22,532 nt of DNA from Paramacrobiotus richtersi. Lineage: Eukaryota > Tardigrada > Eutardigrada > Parachela > Macrobiotidae. Within the stretch, counting starts at the first letter, position 1; each line of letters begins with the position of its first letter. Where the stretch lies: contig JAQGAU010000938.1 in NCBI GenBank assembly GCA_034698045.1, forward strand, positions 1 to 22,532, written 5' to 3'. The notes below the pieces were generated by a model. The model searched no databases, had not been told where the DNA came from, and worked only from the letters and a program-made list of their open reading frames with translations. Made by a program: the position numbers and the translations under genes. Of this stretch, positions 10,154 through 19,156 are shown piece after piece.

Positions 10154-10600
10154 TGCATCCTGCCTAGAAATCTTCTGTCCGATGAGAAAATGTTTCGTGC
10201 AATGCTGTGTTCAGTGTTTACCATTTGTACCGCTTCGCTTTGCTATGTCATAAGGGTGGTGGTTACGTTCATAAATATCGTGCAATGCTTTCTTTCGAGA
10301 CGATTTTTTGGCATTAAATTTGTTTAAGCAGCAAGAATACCGAAACCGTTATGCATACTTAAGCTCCAAACTGATCCCAGAGCTCGTTGACTGCCGGATC
10401 GTAAAACAGCATTCTAACTGCATTCCTAGACATTAACACAAGCAAGGAGCGCATTTCGGTTGTGAGAAGTTAATTATTAATTACTAACATTTGAAAATAT
10501 TCTGCGAATGTTCATTGGTGTTTTGAGAGACGAAAGCAGTGGCAAGCTTATCGACAAAGAAACTCTTCCAACCACTCCAGCATATGCATACTAAATATGA
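10154..10600. other. Region without recognisable gene
   Basis: Unique sequence between the candidate Cys-rich gene and duplication copy 2. An ATTAAA hexamer near 10314 could serve as a poly-A signal for the upstream gene. Nothing else was recognised. Confidence 0.4.
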
Positions 10601-13215
10601 ATTGCTAACTAGTAACTACTGTCACGCTCGCATGTGGCTCACGTTGCCATTATTAGTTTTATCGTAGTCTTCTGCGGACAGTGGTGGGAATCTTCTTGAC
10701 ATTGTCCTCTTTTTTGCCTGAAAAAGTAGGCTCAGTAAAAAACATGCCGGAGTGAATGAACCGTATGTACTATGCCGTCCATGCGGTATACCGTAGCCTA
10801 TACCAAGGTTGCCCCAAAATGACGATACACGCGCCAAGCATTTGACTGGACTGAATGCTTACCCCAACCTCGGCATTACATGAGTTTTGTATTCAACTAA
10901 CAGACCTTTTTTCATTTGAGTTGTTGAATGTTTTTTGTATCTACACCAGCCTCCGTGGTATTGCAGGAAATGTTTACAAATGGACTAATATGCCGGTAAA
11001 TGAACGCCATGAGATCGCTACGCCAACAGCTAGACAATGTTACTTGGTATCAACTACGTACTATACGGGTGCCAGATCTCAGCTTCTGCTATTCATGGAA
11101 CTATAAAGAAACAGTATTAAGACTTATGAATTTGCTGGAGTTGCTGTTGGAATACTAAGCTCATAACGTCTAGTCGTCGACCTCTTTCCTGCTATGTACT
11201 TCTAAAATTTGCCAATAGTATGGCTGTAGGATGGTAAACCGGTCCGTCGGTTGATGCCATTTCCCAGTATTGCTCAAATTCTAACTGGAGGTTAATCGAA
11301 CGACGATTCGGTTAACCATTCTTTAATCAAGATATGGACGGTTCGACGTACTGCCTTTTGTATGCTTACAGTCATTGCTGGATGCAAAGCTTGCAGCTGG
11401 CAGGATGTCGCTTCTATAATAGCACTCCCCATTGGCATACTTTTCGGAATTTGTGCATTTGCCCCGGAAATCACCACAGTCGAAGGCAGCCCGCATGAAC
11501 GTCGTGTTTAATTCCTGATTAAATCCCACCAAACTCTTCAAAGGCAACAACGAGCAACAGCTGCAGTCTTCCCTGGAACACAACGGGTTGTGCAGCAGAT
11601 TCACTCTCGACCGCTTATTTCGCCAAATCTCCACGACCGACTCTGGAATCCATGTCAGGTTGCTGTCCCGCAGGTCAGTAAGGAGCAGTTTTGGCAGTCG
11701 GACGGAAATGTTTGCTTTCATGGCGCTCAGGGATGCATCTGAAATGGCCAGTTCCTGCAATGCATTATGCGGTGAATATAAAATTGGTACATTGTAAGGT
11801 CGACAAGTTGCACTATAATACTTCGACATGATAATTCTTTGCACAGATATGTTAAGAAGCACTGCGTTAGCCTCAGACGGGCAAGCACCACCGGTAGTAT
11901 ATAAAAGATACAGTGTTGTACAGATATAGTATTATCCTTACTTGCAGGGAGGATGCAAGGGGCTGCAGAACCGCCCAATCAAAAATAGTCAGTCTGTTGT
12001 ATTTTAATGTCAGTCGTTGTAATGCAGGCGTTCCGCTTCTGCTCAGTGTGCCAAATGCACCCTGTTCAATCATTTTCAAGCCAGCAGACATGATACTCAG
12101 ATCCTCCAGTTTCTCAAAACCAGCCAGCAGATCGGATGTCAGCTTCGTAAGACGTCCATTTACGATTTTTAATGAAAGAACAGTATGCCGGCGGACATTG
12201 CGCAGCCAGGAACTGAACCTCAAGGCGCCTTCTCCGTCCAGATCAAATTCCAGTAGCTCCACAACAACCACTTCCGTAATGTTTGGGGCTGGTGCGGTCG
12301 AAGCAGCCGGTCCAAACGCTGACATTTCGCCGGGTAAACTGTCGACGTACCTACTTAAATTCGGTGCTTCCCCGAAGTCACCAAAGGACAGGGGGTCGAA
12401 CTGATAGTGATCAGTTCCCATACGCAGAAGACGCATTTTCGATGGAAGAGCTGACGGATCACATGATTCTGGAACCACGACACGCCCAGCACAGATACAA
12501 TCCTCTTCAGAACAGATGAACTTTGAACGGATACCAGTTACAGGGTACGCAGCATGCCAAAGCTGTATCAGAAAGAAGAGAAAATAGTAGCACGGAGGCA
12601 TTTTATTGGAAGGCTGCAATTGCCGTCGATCCCGAACGAAAACGCTGAAACCCGTGACTGCTTGTCAGCCATAACTGAACCACTGCAAAGCTGCCATGGT
12701 CGGTAGAATTGTCTAGTGGTAAGCATATTCTTGCAGCCATGACCAGGAACTAGTTTAGTTTCGCCGATGGCTACGGATTTCAAACATGAATATCACCAAC
12801 CATTGACAATCAACATGCCGTCAATAATGTATTGTCTGGAAAGAGACGCACGAAGAGTTGGAGTATTCTCTCTTAAGAGCCTGATAAGACTTTAAGAACA
12901 TGATGACAGCGTTGACAACCGGTTGATTTCCGTCCGGCGTAGCTTATAAATACAGCCTATAAACAATCGCAACGTTCATATTCCTAACAAGGCTGATTCT
13001 CGAACAGCTGCTTCGAAAATAGTATCTGTAATGGAAGGCAGTGGGTGCTGCTTGCACCATTTGCAGAGAATATGGCTAAACCATTTTGTAACAGGAATAT
13101 GCTATTTGTTTGTTAAATGTTGGTATTGTAACGTTACATACCACTTATTCGTCTTCCTATGAGTGTTGAAATATTGTCGCACGGCACAAAGGGAAACAAT
13201 TGCTCTCGTTATATG
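10601..13215. repeat. Tandem segmental duplication, copy 2
   Basis: Same orientation as copy 1, beginning ATTGCTAACTAGTAACTACTG at 10601 and fading near AAATATTGTCGCACGG (about 13190). It carries the intact LRR gene. The part 10880-11320 does not match copy 1, consistent with separate insertions or deletions after duplication. Confidence 0.85.
11323..12601 (-). CDS. Secreted leucine-rich repeat protein, two exons
   Basis: Exon 1 (12601-11942, 220 codons) and exon 2 (11754-11323, 143 codons plus TAA) are joined in phase 0 across a 187-nt intron (GTAAGG donor, TTGCAG acceptor), giving 363 residues. I chose the ATG at 12601 over an in-frame one at 12619 because copy 1 aligns to it and it directly begins a signal peptide (CYYFLFFLIQLWHAA). 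An N-terminal LRR cap has Cys30, 35, 37 and 47. LRRs of about 24 residues follow from about residue 95 (for example LQRLTLKYNRLTIFD, LLLTDLRDSNLTWIP). A C-terminal cap begins NLLHNPLC and has Cys279, 284, 286, 287, 313, 320 and 331. Potential N-glycosylation sites include NIT, NIS and NLT. No membrane segment or GPI-type tail is visible, so a soluble extracellular binding protein is likely. The ligand is unknown. Confidence 0.85.
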
Positions 13216-13230
13216 TACAGTACTATCACC

Positions 13231-13238
13231 CTTACCAC
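13231..13238. repeat. 8-bp target duplication of hAT MITE (left)
   Basis: CTTACCAC, repeated exactly at 13389-13396 on the other side of the 150-bp element. Confidence 0.9.
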
Positions 13239-13388
13239 CAGTGACGAATTTAGGGGGGAGGGGCAGGGGGCCATGGACCCCCCTACCCGGTATGCTGTAA
13301 GTGGGTTCGCCAAAATCTAAGAGAAAGGGGGAACCTTCTGTCGGAGTTCCATGGCGTCCCCCTAAAATCCGGTCTAAATTCGTCACTG
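13239..13388. mobile_element. 150-bp hAT-type MITE
   Basis: The ends CAGTGACGAATTTAG and CTAAATTCGTCACTG are perfect 15-bp inverted repeats. They are flanked by the perfect 8-bp duplication CTTACCAC (13231-13238, 13389-13396). CAG termini with an 8-bp duplication indicate hAT. The interior is G-rich on the left and C-rich on the right, with GCCATGG on both sides, so it is partly palindromic. The unmutated termini and duplication suggest recent insertion. A minus-strand open frame across it is not a gene. Confidence 0.92.
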
Positions 13389-13396
13389 CTTACCAC

Positions 13397-14920
13397 CCTC
13401 GTTATCAATATTCTCCGAATCGTCGTTTACGTAAAATTCCCTAGTACGAGCAGTTTTGAGACGCCGCGTGACAGCAGTTCGCATATTTTGCCGACAAAAC
13501 GTCTTCACATGGCGTGTCTGTCTCAGATGTAAATGACCAGTCTTAATATCCGAAAAAACCCTGAGTCTGTTCCCAAGTGGGCACTCGAAATCCAGGGCAA
13601 TCTAAATGGTGTTGGAAACAATCTCGTTTCTGAATTATGTGAGACCTTGCTCGTGTTATACGTTTCGTGTTTCAGCGTTATTTCATCAGAAAGTTACCTG
13701 TTACTGAAGGTATTAAATTCTGCAAATATCCTTCTTCTTGAAATTTGGTTCGAAAGGTGAAATTTTCCTCCGTTCACTTCATTCTGTACGAGTACATATT
13801 CAGGAACATACTGTCAGCGACTTACATACAGTCTGTAAAAAACAAGAGTCAAAGCAACGTCAAATCTTTACTCTTTGGTGGCTTGAACCGTACTTCAGCT
13901 GTCAGCAAGATATCATGTTCCTTCATTGGCATAGCTTTACATTTATATTCTGTGCCGTAGTGTGTCACCAGGTACTGTGTGCGCTGGATCAAATGAGTCA
14001 GAAATTTTGTTCTACGCGAACAATGGCCTACCTGGAGCTGACAATGTGATGAGTATGTGTTGGCAGAGTAGCTACAAGATTAATCGACGCGCGTTTCCGA
14101 ATACCCTAACGTTAGTCTGACCTGTGTCATCCCGCGCGTACGGTAGGCATACAATTATATTCTTAGATCTTACTCAGCCTAATAGGGCTGATGGCCGTTC
14201 AGGTCCGTTCTCGATACTTCTTAATGGCCGATACTTCGTTAGTTTATTGATTTAGATCAAAGACTTAAAATTCAGCTAGAACAATTCCGCGTTGGTACAT
14301 ACTGTAGCGTTACTGATTGTCTCTCTGTGTGTAGACTTTGTACGTGTGATGTAAGCGCACCTTCGGTTAAGAAGTTACTTTCTACGAAGTCCTAATGCGA
14401 GAGAAAGACCAGAAAGTAAGGAGCTAGTTCTTCTCTCATAATTGTGGATAAAATCGCAAACTGCTGGTTAGGGTTAATTCCGCTTCCACATCTCATTCGA
14501 CCCAATCGTTCGTCACCACATTAATAACCTTTTCCCCCATCGACTCTTCGATTCTATTACAATACAATGGGTTTCACAAGCGCGTAGTCACGTAAACACA
14601 ATCTTGCATGGGAAAACATGTTTACCGCTTGTATATATGCAAGCAAAACCATTGTACCAGAAACTGTTTTCGAGTCTTTCGACCGTGTGGATTTCCCCGC
14701 ACTTCATCCACACCCCCCCGGTATACGTTTCGATTGACTGTTTTCGTACACGGTTAACTGTTTTCTGTTTTCGTCCACTGTCTTTTTGTTTGCTATAATA
14801 ACTGCACAGTAATGTTGTCTTTTCCATTGACAGTTGTTAATCGTTCTAGCTTTCCTAGAAAGCTGCGCAATACGAAGTGTTGATTTCTGTTTCTGTAACA
14901 ATAAACAAACAAAATAAGCA
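13397..14920. other. Region without supported gene
   Basis: Several frames of 60-103 codons overlap at 13533-14049 on the plus strand and 14588-14901 on both strands. None shows a domain, paralogue or clear splice pattern. The 3' part is the upstream region of the first peptide gene and contains repeated ACTGTTTTC motifs (14738-14770) and a 20-bp motif shared with 15617-15636. Confidence 0.45.
14765..14784 (+). promoter_or_regulatory. 20-bp motif shared by two upstream regions
   Basis: CTGTTTTCGTCCACTGTCTT here and CTGATTTCGTCCACTGTCTT at 15617-15636 differ at one base. Both lie upstream of peptide-gene modules on the same strand, about 240 bp before the first gene's start codon and about 100 bp before the duplicated module preceding the second gene. 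Regulatory function is inference. Confidence 0.35.
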
Positions 14921-14923
14921 CAG

Positions 14924-14931
14924 TATATAAA
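14924..14931 (+). promoter_or_regulatory. TATA box of peptide gene 1
   Basis: TATATAAA lies 74 bp before the start codon at 15005, leaving room for a TSS near 14955 and a short leader. Confidence 0.6.
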
Positions 14932-15004
14932 CCAGCCGTTTGGCGGTTCATTGGTATAACAATAAGTTACCCTAAGTGTTTAATCAGCCTGAAATCATCA
15001 ATAT

Positions 15005-15501
15005 ATGGCGAGTAAAATGTTTTTGCTACAAGTAGCTTTTCTAGTGGGCTGCATTATGTTAGCGACTGCGGAAGAAGTCGACAGCGTGGAAGCGGTTGAA
15101 GATAACTCAGTAGTAAGTTAAATGTACAGGAAAGGTCATCACACTGGCAAGTTAGTTTTGAAGCTTTCTTAAAGTTTGTTTCTTGTGTAAATTAGTGAGG
15201 AAAGCGAACCATTTGTTTTTACCATTGTAAAATGTAATTGACTGTGTAGTACTTGTTATTGATTGATGTGACTTCCACTGGTATTGCGCGACCCTCTTTT
15301 GCTGTAATGTGAAATGTGGAAATCTTTCGAGTGTCGTGTAATTATAATAATTGTAATAATTTGATAATTGTTATAATTTGAACTGTTCTTGTTTTGCAGT
15401 TCAAGGAATGGCTGATGGGTGCTCTTGAACGCAAAATCGAGTCGAGATTGAAGAGAGAGATGGCAATACCATGCGATGCCACTCGGCCTAGGAAATGTTG
15501 A
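15005..15501 (+). CDS. Two-cysteine secreted prepropeptide 1 (two exons)
   Basis: Exon 1 (15005-15112) encodes a signal peptide (MFLLQVAFLVGCIMLATA) and an acidic spacer (EEVDSVEAVEDNSV). Donor GTA|GTAAGT opens a 287-nt AT-rich intron ending TTTTGCAG. Exon 2 (15400-15501) restores the frame in phase 0. The spliced product is 69 residues. A furin-type site RLKR (52-55) would release a 14-residue C-terminal peptide beginning EMAIP, with two cysteines (61 and 69) seven residues apart and Cys as the last residue. It is a paralogue of the genes at 16530 and 18101 by signal peptide, intron position and phase, and R-x-K-R processing, although the mature part has diverged strongly. This exon structure would be missed by an unspliced search because the intron contains stops. 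The family is unknown; a hormone, antimicrobial or other secreted effector is possible. Confidence 0.75.
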
Positions 15502-15536
15502 AATAATATTCAGCATAGACGGGCACAAGTGCTGAC

Positions 15537-15542
15537 AATAAA
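15537..15542 (+). terminator. Poly-A signal of peptide gene 1
   Basis: AATAAA lies 36 bp after the stop codon. Confidence 0.65.
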
Positions 15543-15616
15543 CTCCTGTTCACCTGGATCATTCGACTGCCATTACAGATGTATTGTTATAAAATGCGAT
15601 AAGCACAACTGCGTCG

Positions 15617-15636
15617 CTGATTTCGTCCACTGTCTT
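15617..15636 (+). promoter_or_regulatory. Second copy of the 20-bp upstream motif
   Basis: One mismatch to 14765-14784. It lies between the 3' end of gene 1 and the duplicated module upstream of gene 2. Confidence 0.35.
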
Positions 15637-15726
15637 GCCTAATCATTCGAGTCCACATTTACGGAGATGGTGTTGCAGTTCGTCTCCCGGTCTGCGCTGT
15701 TAACCGTTCTTTTCCAGGTCTTGTAA

Positions 15727-16005
15727 TGGACTTTGTAAACATGTTGTTTTGTGTCGCTAGCAAGCACCGGAATATACGGCGCCGGCATATACGGCGCTGC
15801 ATAATTCATCTGCTCATATTCCCGCTTAATGTTCTCGTTTACATTATCTGGTTCAATACCGTTATGAACATTGTCACTTTGTACAAAGTGATTGTTTGGC
15901 CGAAGCTGTAGTATAAAACTCGCAGACATGCTTGTTGTTTAACAGTCTAGAAATATAGCCCACGGTATTACACCAGTATGCAATTTTCATTCAGAAAAAT
16001 TATTA
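15727..16005 (+). repeat. Upstream module, copy A (no gene follows)
   Basis: This segment is similar to 16185-16465 at an offset of about 455-459 bp (for example GTTTTGTGTCGC with GGTTTGTATCGC, and AACTCGCAGACATGCTT with AACTCGTAAACATGCTT). It contains TATAAAA at 15912-15918. The second copy leads into peptide gene 2, whereas this one is followed by noncoding DNA. It may be a promoter left after loss of a family member, or a simple upstream duplication. Confidence 0.55.
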
Positions 16006-16184
16006 CTGTTGTCCATGTGAGTATACTTCAAAGAAAAAGCCATTTTTGTCACTAAGTCTTATACTTTATGCACAAGCATTTCTGCCACTGCAGTAAACTT
16101 ACTGAAATGCTCAGACTTATTGAAATGCTTTTGCTTTCTGTCCTAAGCTGGGCTGTAGTCGTTTTTATCAGAAGATGTAACTGG

Positions 16185-16465
16185 GTGTAGAAATATGTTG
16201 GTTTGTATCGCCATCAAGTACAGTATATGGTAGAATATGTAATTCGCCTGCATGTTCATGCTTCCGATTATTTTTCTAGTTTGCGTTGTTTTTATCGCAC
16301 CGTTACATATGTTTATCGACACGCTAAACAAACTGCGTTATTTTTCGTTCTTTTTGCCAGAAGCTATTATAGGAAACTCGTAAACATGCTTTGTTGTGTG
16401 AGAGTCGAGATATGTACCTATACCGCATAAACTCAGCACGAAACTTTCATTGAGAAAATTGTGTT
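16185..16465 (+). repeat. Upstream module, copy B (before peptide gene 2)
   Basis: Diverged partner of 15727-16005, ending about 65 bp before the start codon of peptide gene 2. The TATAAAA of copy A corresponds to TATAGGAA here. Small insertions and deletions separate the copies. Confidence 0.55.
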
Positions 16466-16529
16466 GTGCGAGTACTTTTCTCCGTACCATCTTGTTCCGC
16501 TAGTTTTATAGTTGTAAATAAATAGAACA

Positions 16530-16853
16530 ATGTCCAATAAGCTATTGTTGTTACAAACTGCATTCCTGGTCGGTTGCATCCTGCTGGCGACCAGTGTGGA
16601 TGCCGTTGATGGAATTGCGGATAATTTTGCGGTATGTCGATCAGAAAGCACCACGAAGACAACCGTGTCAATGGTATCACTGTATTTGCAGCGCAATGAA
16701 AACCGGAAGGATCCCGTGGTCCGTATAAAACGTGAAGAGGTGAAGCGGCGCAAGAGGGCTCCACCACCCAATTTTCTCCAGTGCAAAAGGAATCCGGAAC
16801 TCTGTCAACCGTCCTCCGACCGAGACAAGAACATTGCTGATGTAACAAACTGA
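16530..16853 (+). CDS. Two-cysteine secreted prepropeptide 2 (60-nt in-frame intron)
   Basis: Exon 1 (16530-16631) encodes the signal peptide (KLLLLQTAFLVGCILLATS) and a spacer ending GIADNFA. Donor GCG|GTATGT and acceptor GTATTTGCAG bound a 60-nt intron (16632-16691) at the same position and phase as in its two paralogues. Exon 2 (16692-16853) gives a spliced product of 87 residues. Two furin-type sites, RIKR (45-48) and RRKR (53-56), precede a 31-residue C-terminal peptide with two cysteines in CKRNPELC (65-72) and a charged tail. The intron has no stop and is a multiple of three, so an unspliced 107-residue product is also possible. The CxxNPxxC ring matches gene 3 and resembles the ring of allatostatin-C peptides, but the C-terminal context differs. 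Function is unknown. Confidence 0.75.
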   Translation: MSNKLLLLQTAFLVGCILLATSVDAVDGIADNFAVCRSESTTKTTVSMVSLYLQRNENRKDPVVRIKREEVKRRKRAPPPNFLQCKRNPELCQPSSDRDKNIADVTN

Positions 16854-18000
16854 ATGACGACTCGATTGTTATACGTTTTGCATGGAATGCCTCGAATCAT
16901 TTAGGCAGTATCCGAGCTTACACTGCACACGTTTAAAAATTTGCAGTTTTGACTTCGACGGATGTACCATGATTAGTTTTGGTTATGTTAAGTTTGTTTT
17001 TGTAATACGTGACGTGTGAGCAGCTTTGCTTTGTTGCCCTGATTGATCGTTCGTAAATCGTGTAAGTACTGGATTATATGCGTTCTGACTCCACTTTGAG
17101 GAGCCTTGATAGTGAGCCACAAACTGACGACTAACAGATTTGCGGGTACCGATGCGCAATGTGCGACTAGGTTCGCGCGAAGATATTTTGATAAAAAGAG
17201 GTTTGTCTTGCCTGCGTTACATAGAGGAAATTTCCGCGTAAAAAAGGTTTCAAGAATCATTTCACATACAGAAATGTTTGGAGGTTAGGTTACAAAAGAA
17301 AAACTTGCGGTTATGGGATGCGTGATTGAAAGCATGGGAATGAAAGGCTGGGTATTGAAAAATGCACTTGTTTCTCATGTGACTGCTAAAACAGTCAGAA
17401 CGGGACAAATGTTCATTTTCTTGTGGTCATCGCTGAACTGCAGTTTATAATACGGCAGTGCAGTTTTCTGGCTGACAAACCGCACATCCGTTACCTCATG
17501 CAAGGAGCAGGTACCGGGTCAAAGCGATTGATTTGTGTTATTTACAGGTTAGGTTAACGGCGCCTGCATGTTGCCAACAATTATATAACTATTCGAATAA
17601 TGAAAGCTCTTTCATTCCGGTAATTAAGTAGTCGTTGTTATGACATTAATCGGGGTGCAGCGTTAACAATACCACAATCAATCTTCGGTTAACAAGAATG
17701 TTTACAGACAAGCAATCTAATAAAGTGGAAAGTTTGTTGCGAGCTAGCATGGCATGGAGCTGTGCTTGTAACCTGCTTATGAAACTTTAACTCGTGCTGT
17801 TGCTGCTCCGTGCCACCACCGTATACCGGCAATTGCGCTGTTGTACGTGTTTTCTTTGATTGCTTTTAATGCTCAACGACCCTCTGTTCTATGTTAGTAA
17901 TTGCTTGTTTTCTTGCCGGAAGATATAGGGCCCTCATAATTTATACGTTCCATCTAGCATGAACAAACTCATGAGTCATAAACAACTTTCCGCCAGACAA
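16854..18000. other. Intergenic region between peptide genes 2 and 3
   Basis: Short frames on both strands (16988-17260, 17106-17288) have no signal peptide, domain or paralogue. I found no fourth copy of the peptide gene here. Confidence 0.45.
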
Positions 18001-18011
18001 CACAAGAATGG

Positions 18012-18017
18012 TATAAA
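18012..18017 (+). promoter_or_regulatory. TATA box of peptide gene 3
   Basis: TATAAA lies 84 bp before the chosen start codon, close to the 74-bp spacing seen for gene 1. Confidence 0.55.
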
Positions 18018-18100
18018 TTCAGCAATCAGATTTCATAAAAAAAACAGCATCGTGGGAGTTTTTTTCAGGTTTGACTAACACAGTTACCATTTCAATCATA

Positions 18101-18391
18101 ATGTCAAACAAAGTCTTTTATTTTCAAATTGCTGTACTGTTCGCCTGCATCATTTTAGCGTATGCACCGGATGTCGTGAAAAACCAGGAAGCGATTGCTG
18201 ATACCTTCGCGGTATGTAGCAGAAATCATTCAACAGGTAGATTGTGTGCTGAGCCATTTGTTTCTTTGCAGCGCAAAGTCAACAGGATGGATTCCTTGGT
18301 CGGTCGAAAAGATCCCCCGGTCGAGAGGCAAAAGAGAGGTGGTGCTGGAGGAAACCCTTGCCCGGAAAACCCGGACGACTGCAATGGTTAA
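18101..18391 (+). CDS. Two-cysteine secreted prepropeptide 3 (60-nt in-frame intron)
   Basis: I take the ATG at 18101 (MSNK) because it aligns with MSNK of gene 2 and directly precedes the signal peptide (VFYFQIAVLFACIILAYA); an in-frame ATG at 18071 only adds ten residues. Exon 1 (18101-18211) ends AIADTFA. Donor GCG|GTATGT and acceptor TTTCTTTGCAG enclose a 60-nt intron (18212-18271), again phase 0. Exon 2 (18272-18391) yields 76 residues. RQKR (56-59) releases a 17-residue Gly-rich peptide with ring CPENPDDC (67-74) and C-terminal Asn-Gly, where the Gly could donate an amide. RKDPxV is shared with gene 2 in the spacer. The intron is stop-free, and its retention would insert 20 residues with two additional cysteines. 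No membrane segment apart from the signal peptide is visible. Confidence 0.75.
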   Translation: MSNKVFYFQIAVLFACIILAYAPDVVKNQEAIADTFAVCSRNHSTGRLCAEPFVSLQRKVNRMDSLVGRKDPPVERQKRGGAGGNPCPENPDDCNG

Positions 18392-19156
18392 CACAAAAAC
18401 ACATATCGTACATTTAGTGCCAAGTGTTTAGGATGATTGCTGTGCTCCATCATATGCTAGCATAATACATGCATTCTATGATTTAACGTTGCCGGAAGCA
18501 GCAGTGTTTTGTTGTATATTGCCACTGTCTGTAAATGTGTCTGTGCGGGAAGTGGGTTTGGTAACATCAGACCTAGATTAAACAGCATAGAAATCTTTGT
18601 TTTGGGCAATTACTATGCATACAGTGACGAGTAACAAATTTCTGATCATGAGGTTTTTCAATTGTCAGCCCCGAAGTATCAGTCTATCCTATGTTAACGT
18701 CGGTACGAATAATTCAGCTTGCCAACCTGGCATTTCCTCTCACAGATCATTATCTTAGAAGTCAGTTACAGTCTGTATTTCAGAAATTCGTCGAATCGAG
18801 ATGTCAACAGACACAAACCGCAAAGTACAAAAGAATTTAATTATTTGTTTTTACACGGTACAAATTAATTTGTTCGCTTTTAACTGTTCACTTTTAACTG
18901 CTCACTTTGCAGACCCAGGATTTTCTTTGTTAAGCAGTGATTTTTGTTTTATCCATATATGCAGTAATACATTTCTTGCAATGCAGAAAAAGCCGGAAAA
19001 GAACATCTAAACAGTTTGTATCGAGGCGGTTAAGGCTTATTTAGAGGTGTATCTCAGCACATTTGGGACATTACAACATTTTGTGTAGTAATAGTTAAGC
19101 TCTGGTGCCATAGTTGGCGCTGAGTCGACGAATTTCAGCTTGTCCGCCTTCCATTG
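18392..19156. other. Tail-to-tail intergenic region
   Basis: It separates peptide gene 3 (plus) from the receptor exons (minus). A 69-codon plus-strand frame at 18801-19010 has no supporting feature. I see no transmembrane or kinase-like exon for the receptor here on the minus strand. Confidence 0.45.

Noticed and set aside
13533-14049. Three overlapping plus-strand frames of 71-103 codons
   Set aside because: They overlap in different phases, show no homology or paralogue, and the splice signals are not convincing.
15639-15929. 96-codon minus-strand frame with a Lys-Arg site and Tyr/Pro-rich stretch
   Set aside because: No signal peptide, and the duplicated segment at 16185-16465 does not preserve this reading frame, so there is no sign of coding constraint.
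16433-16848. Minus-strand frames of 117 and 133 codons opposite peptide gene 2
   Set aside because: Antisense to a gene supported by two paralogues; no signal or domain.
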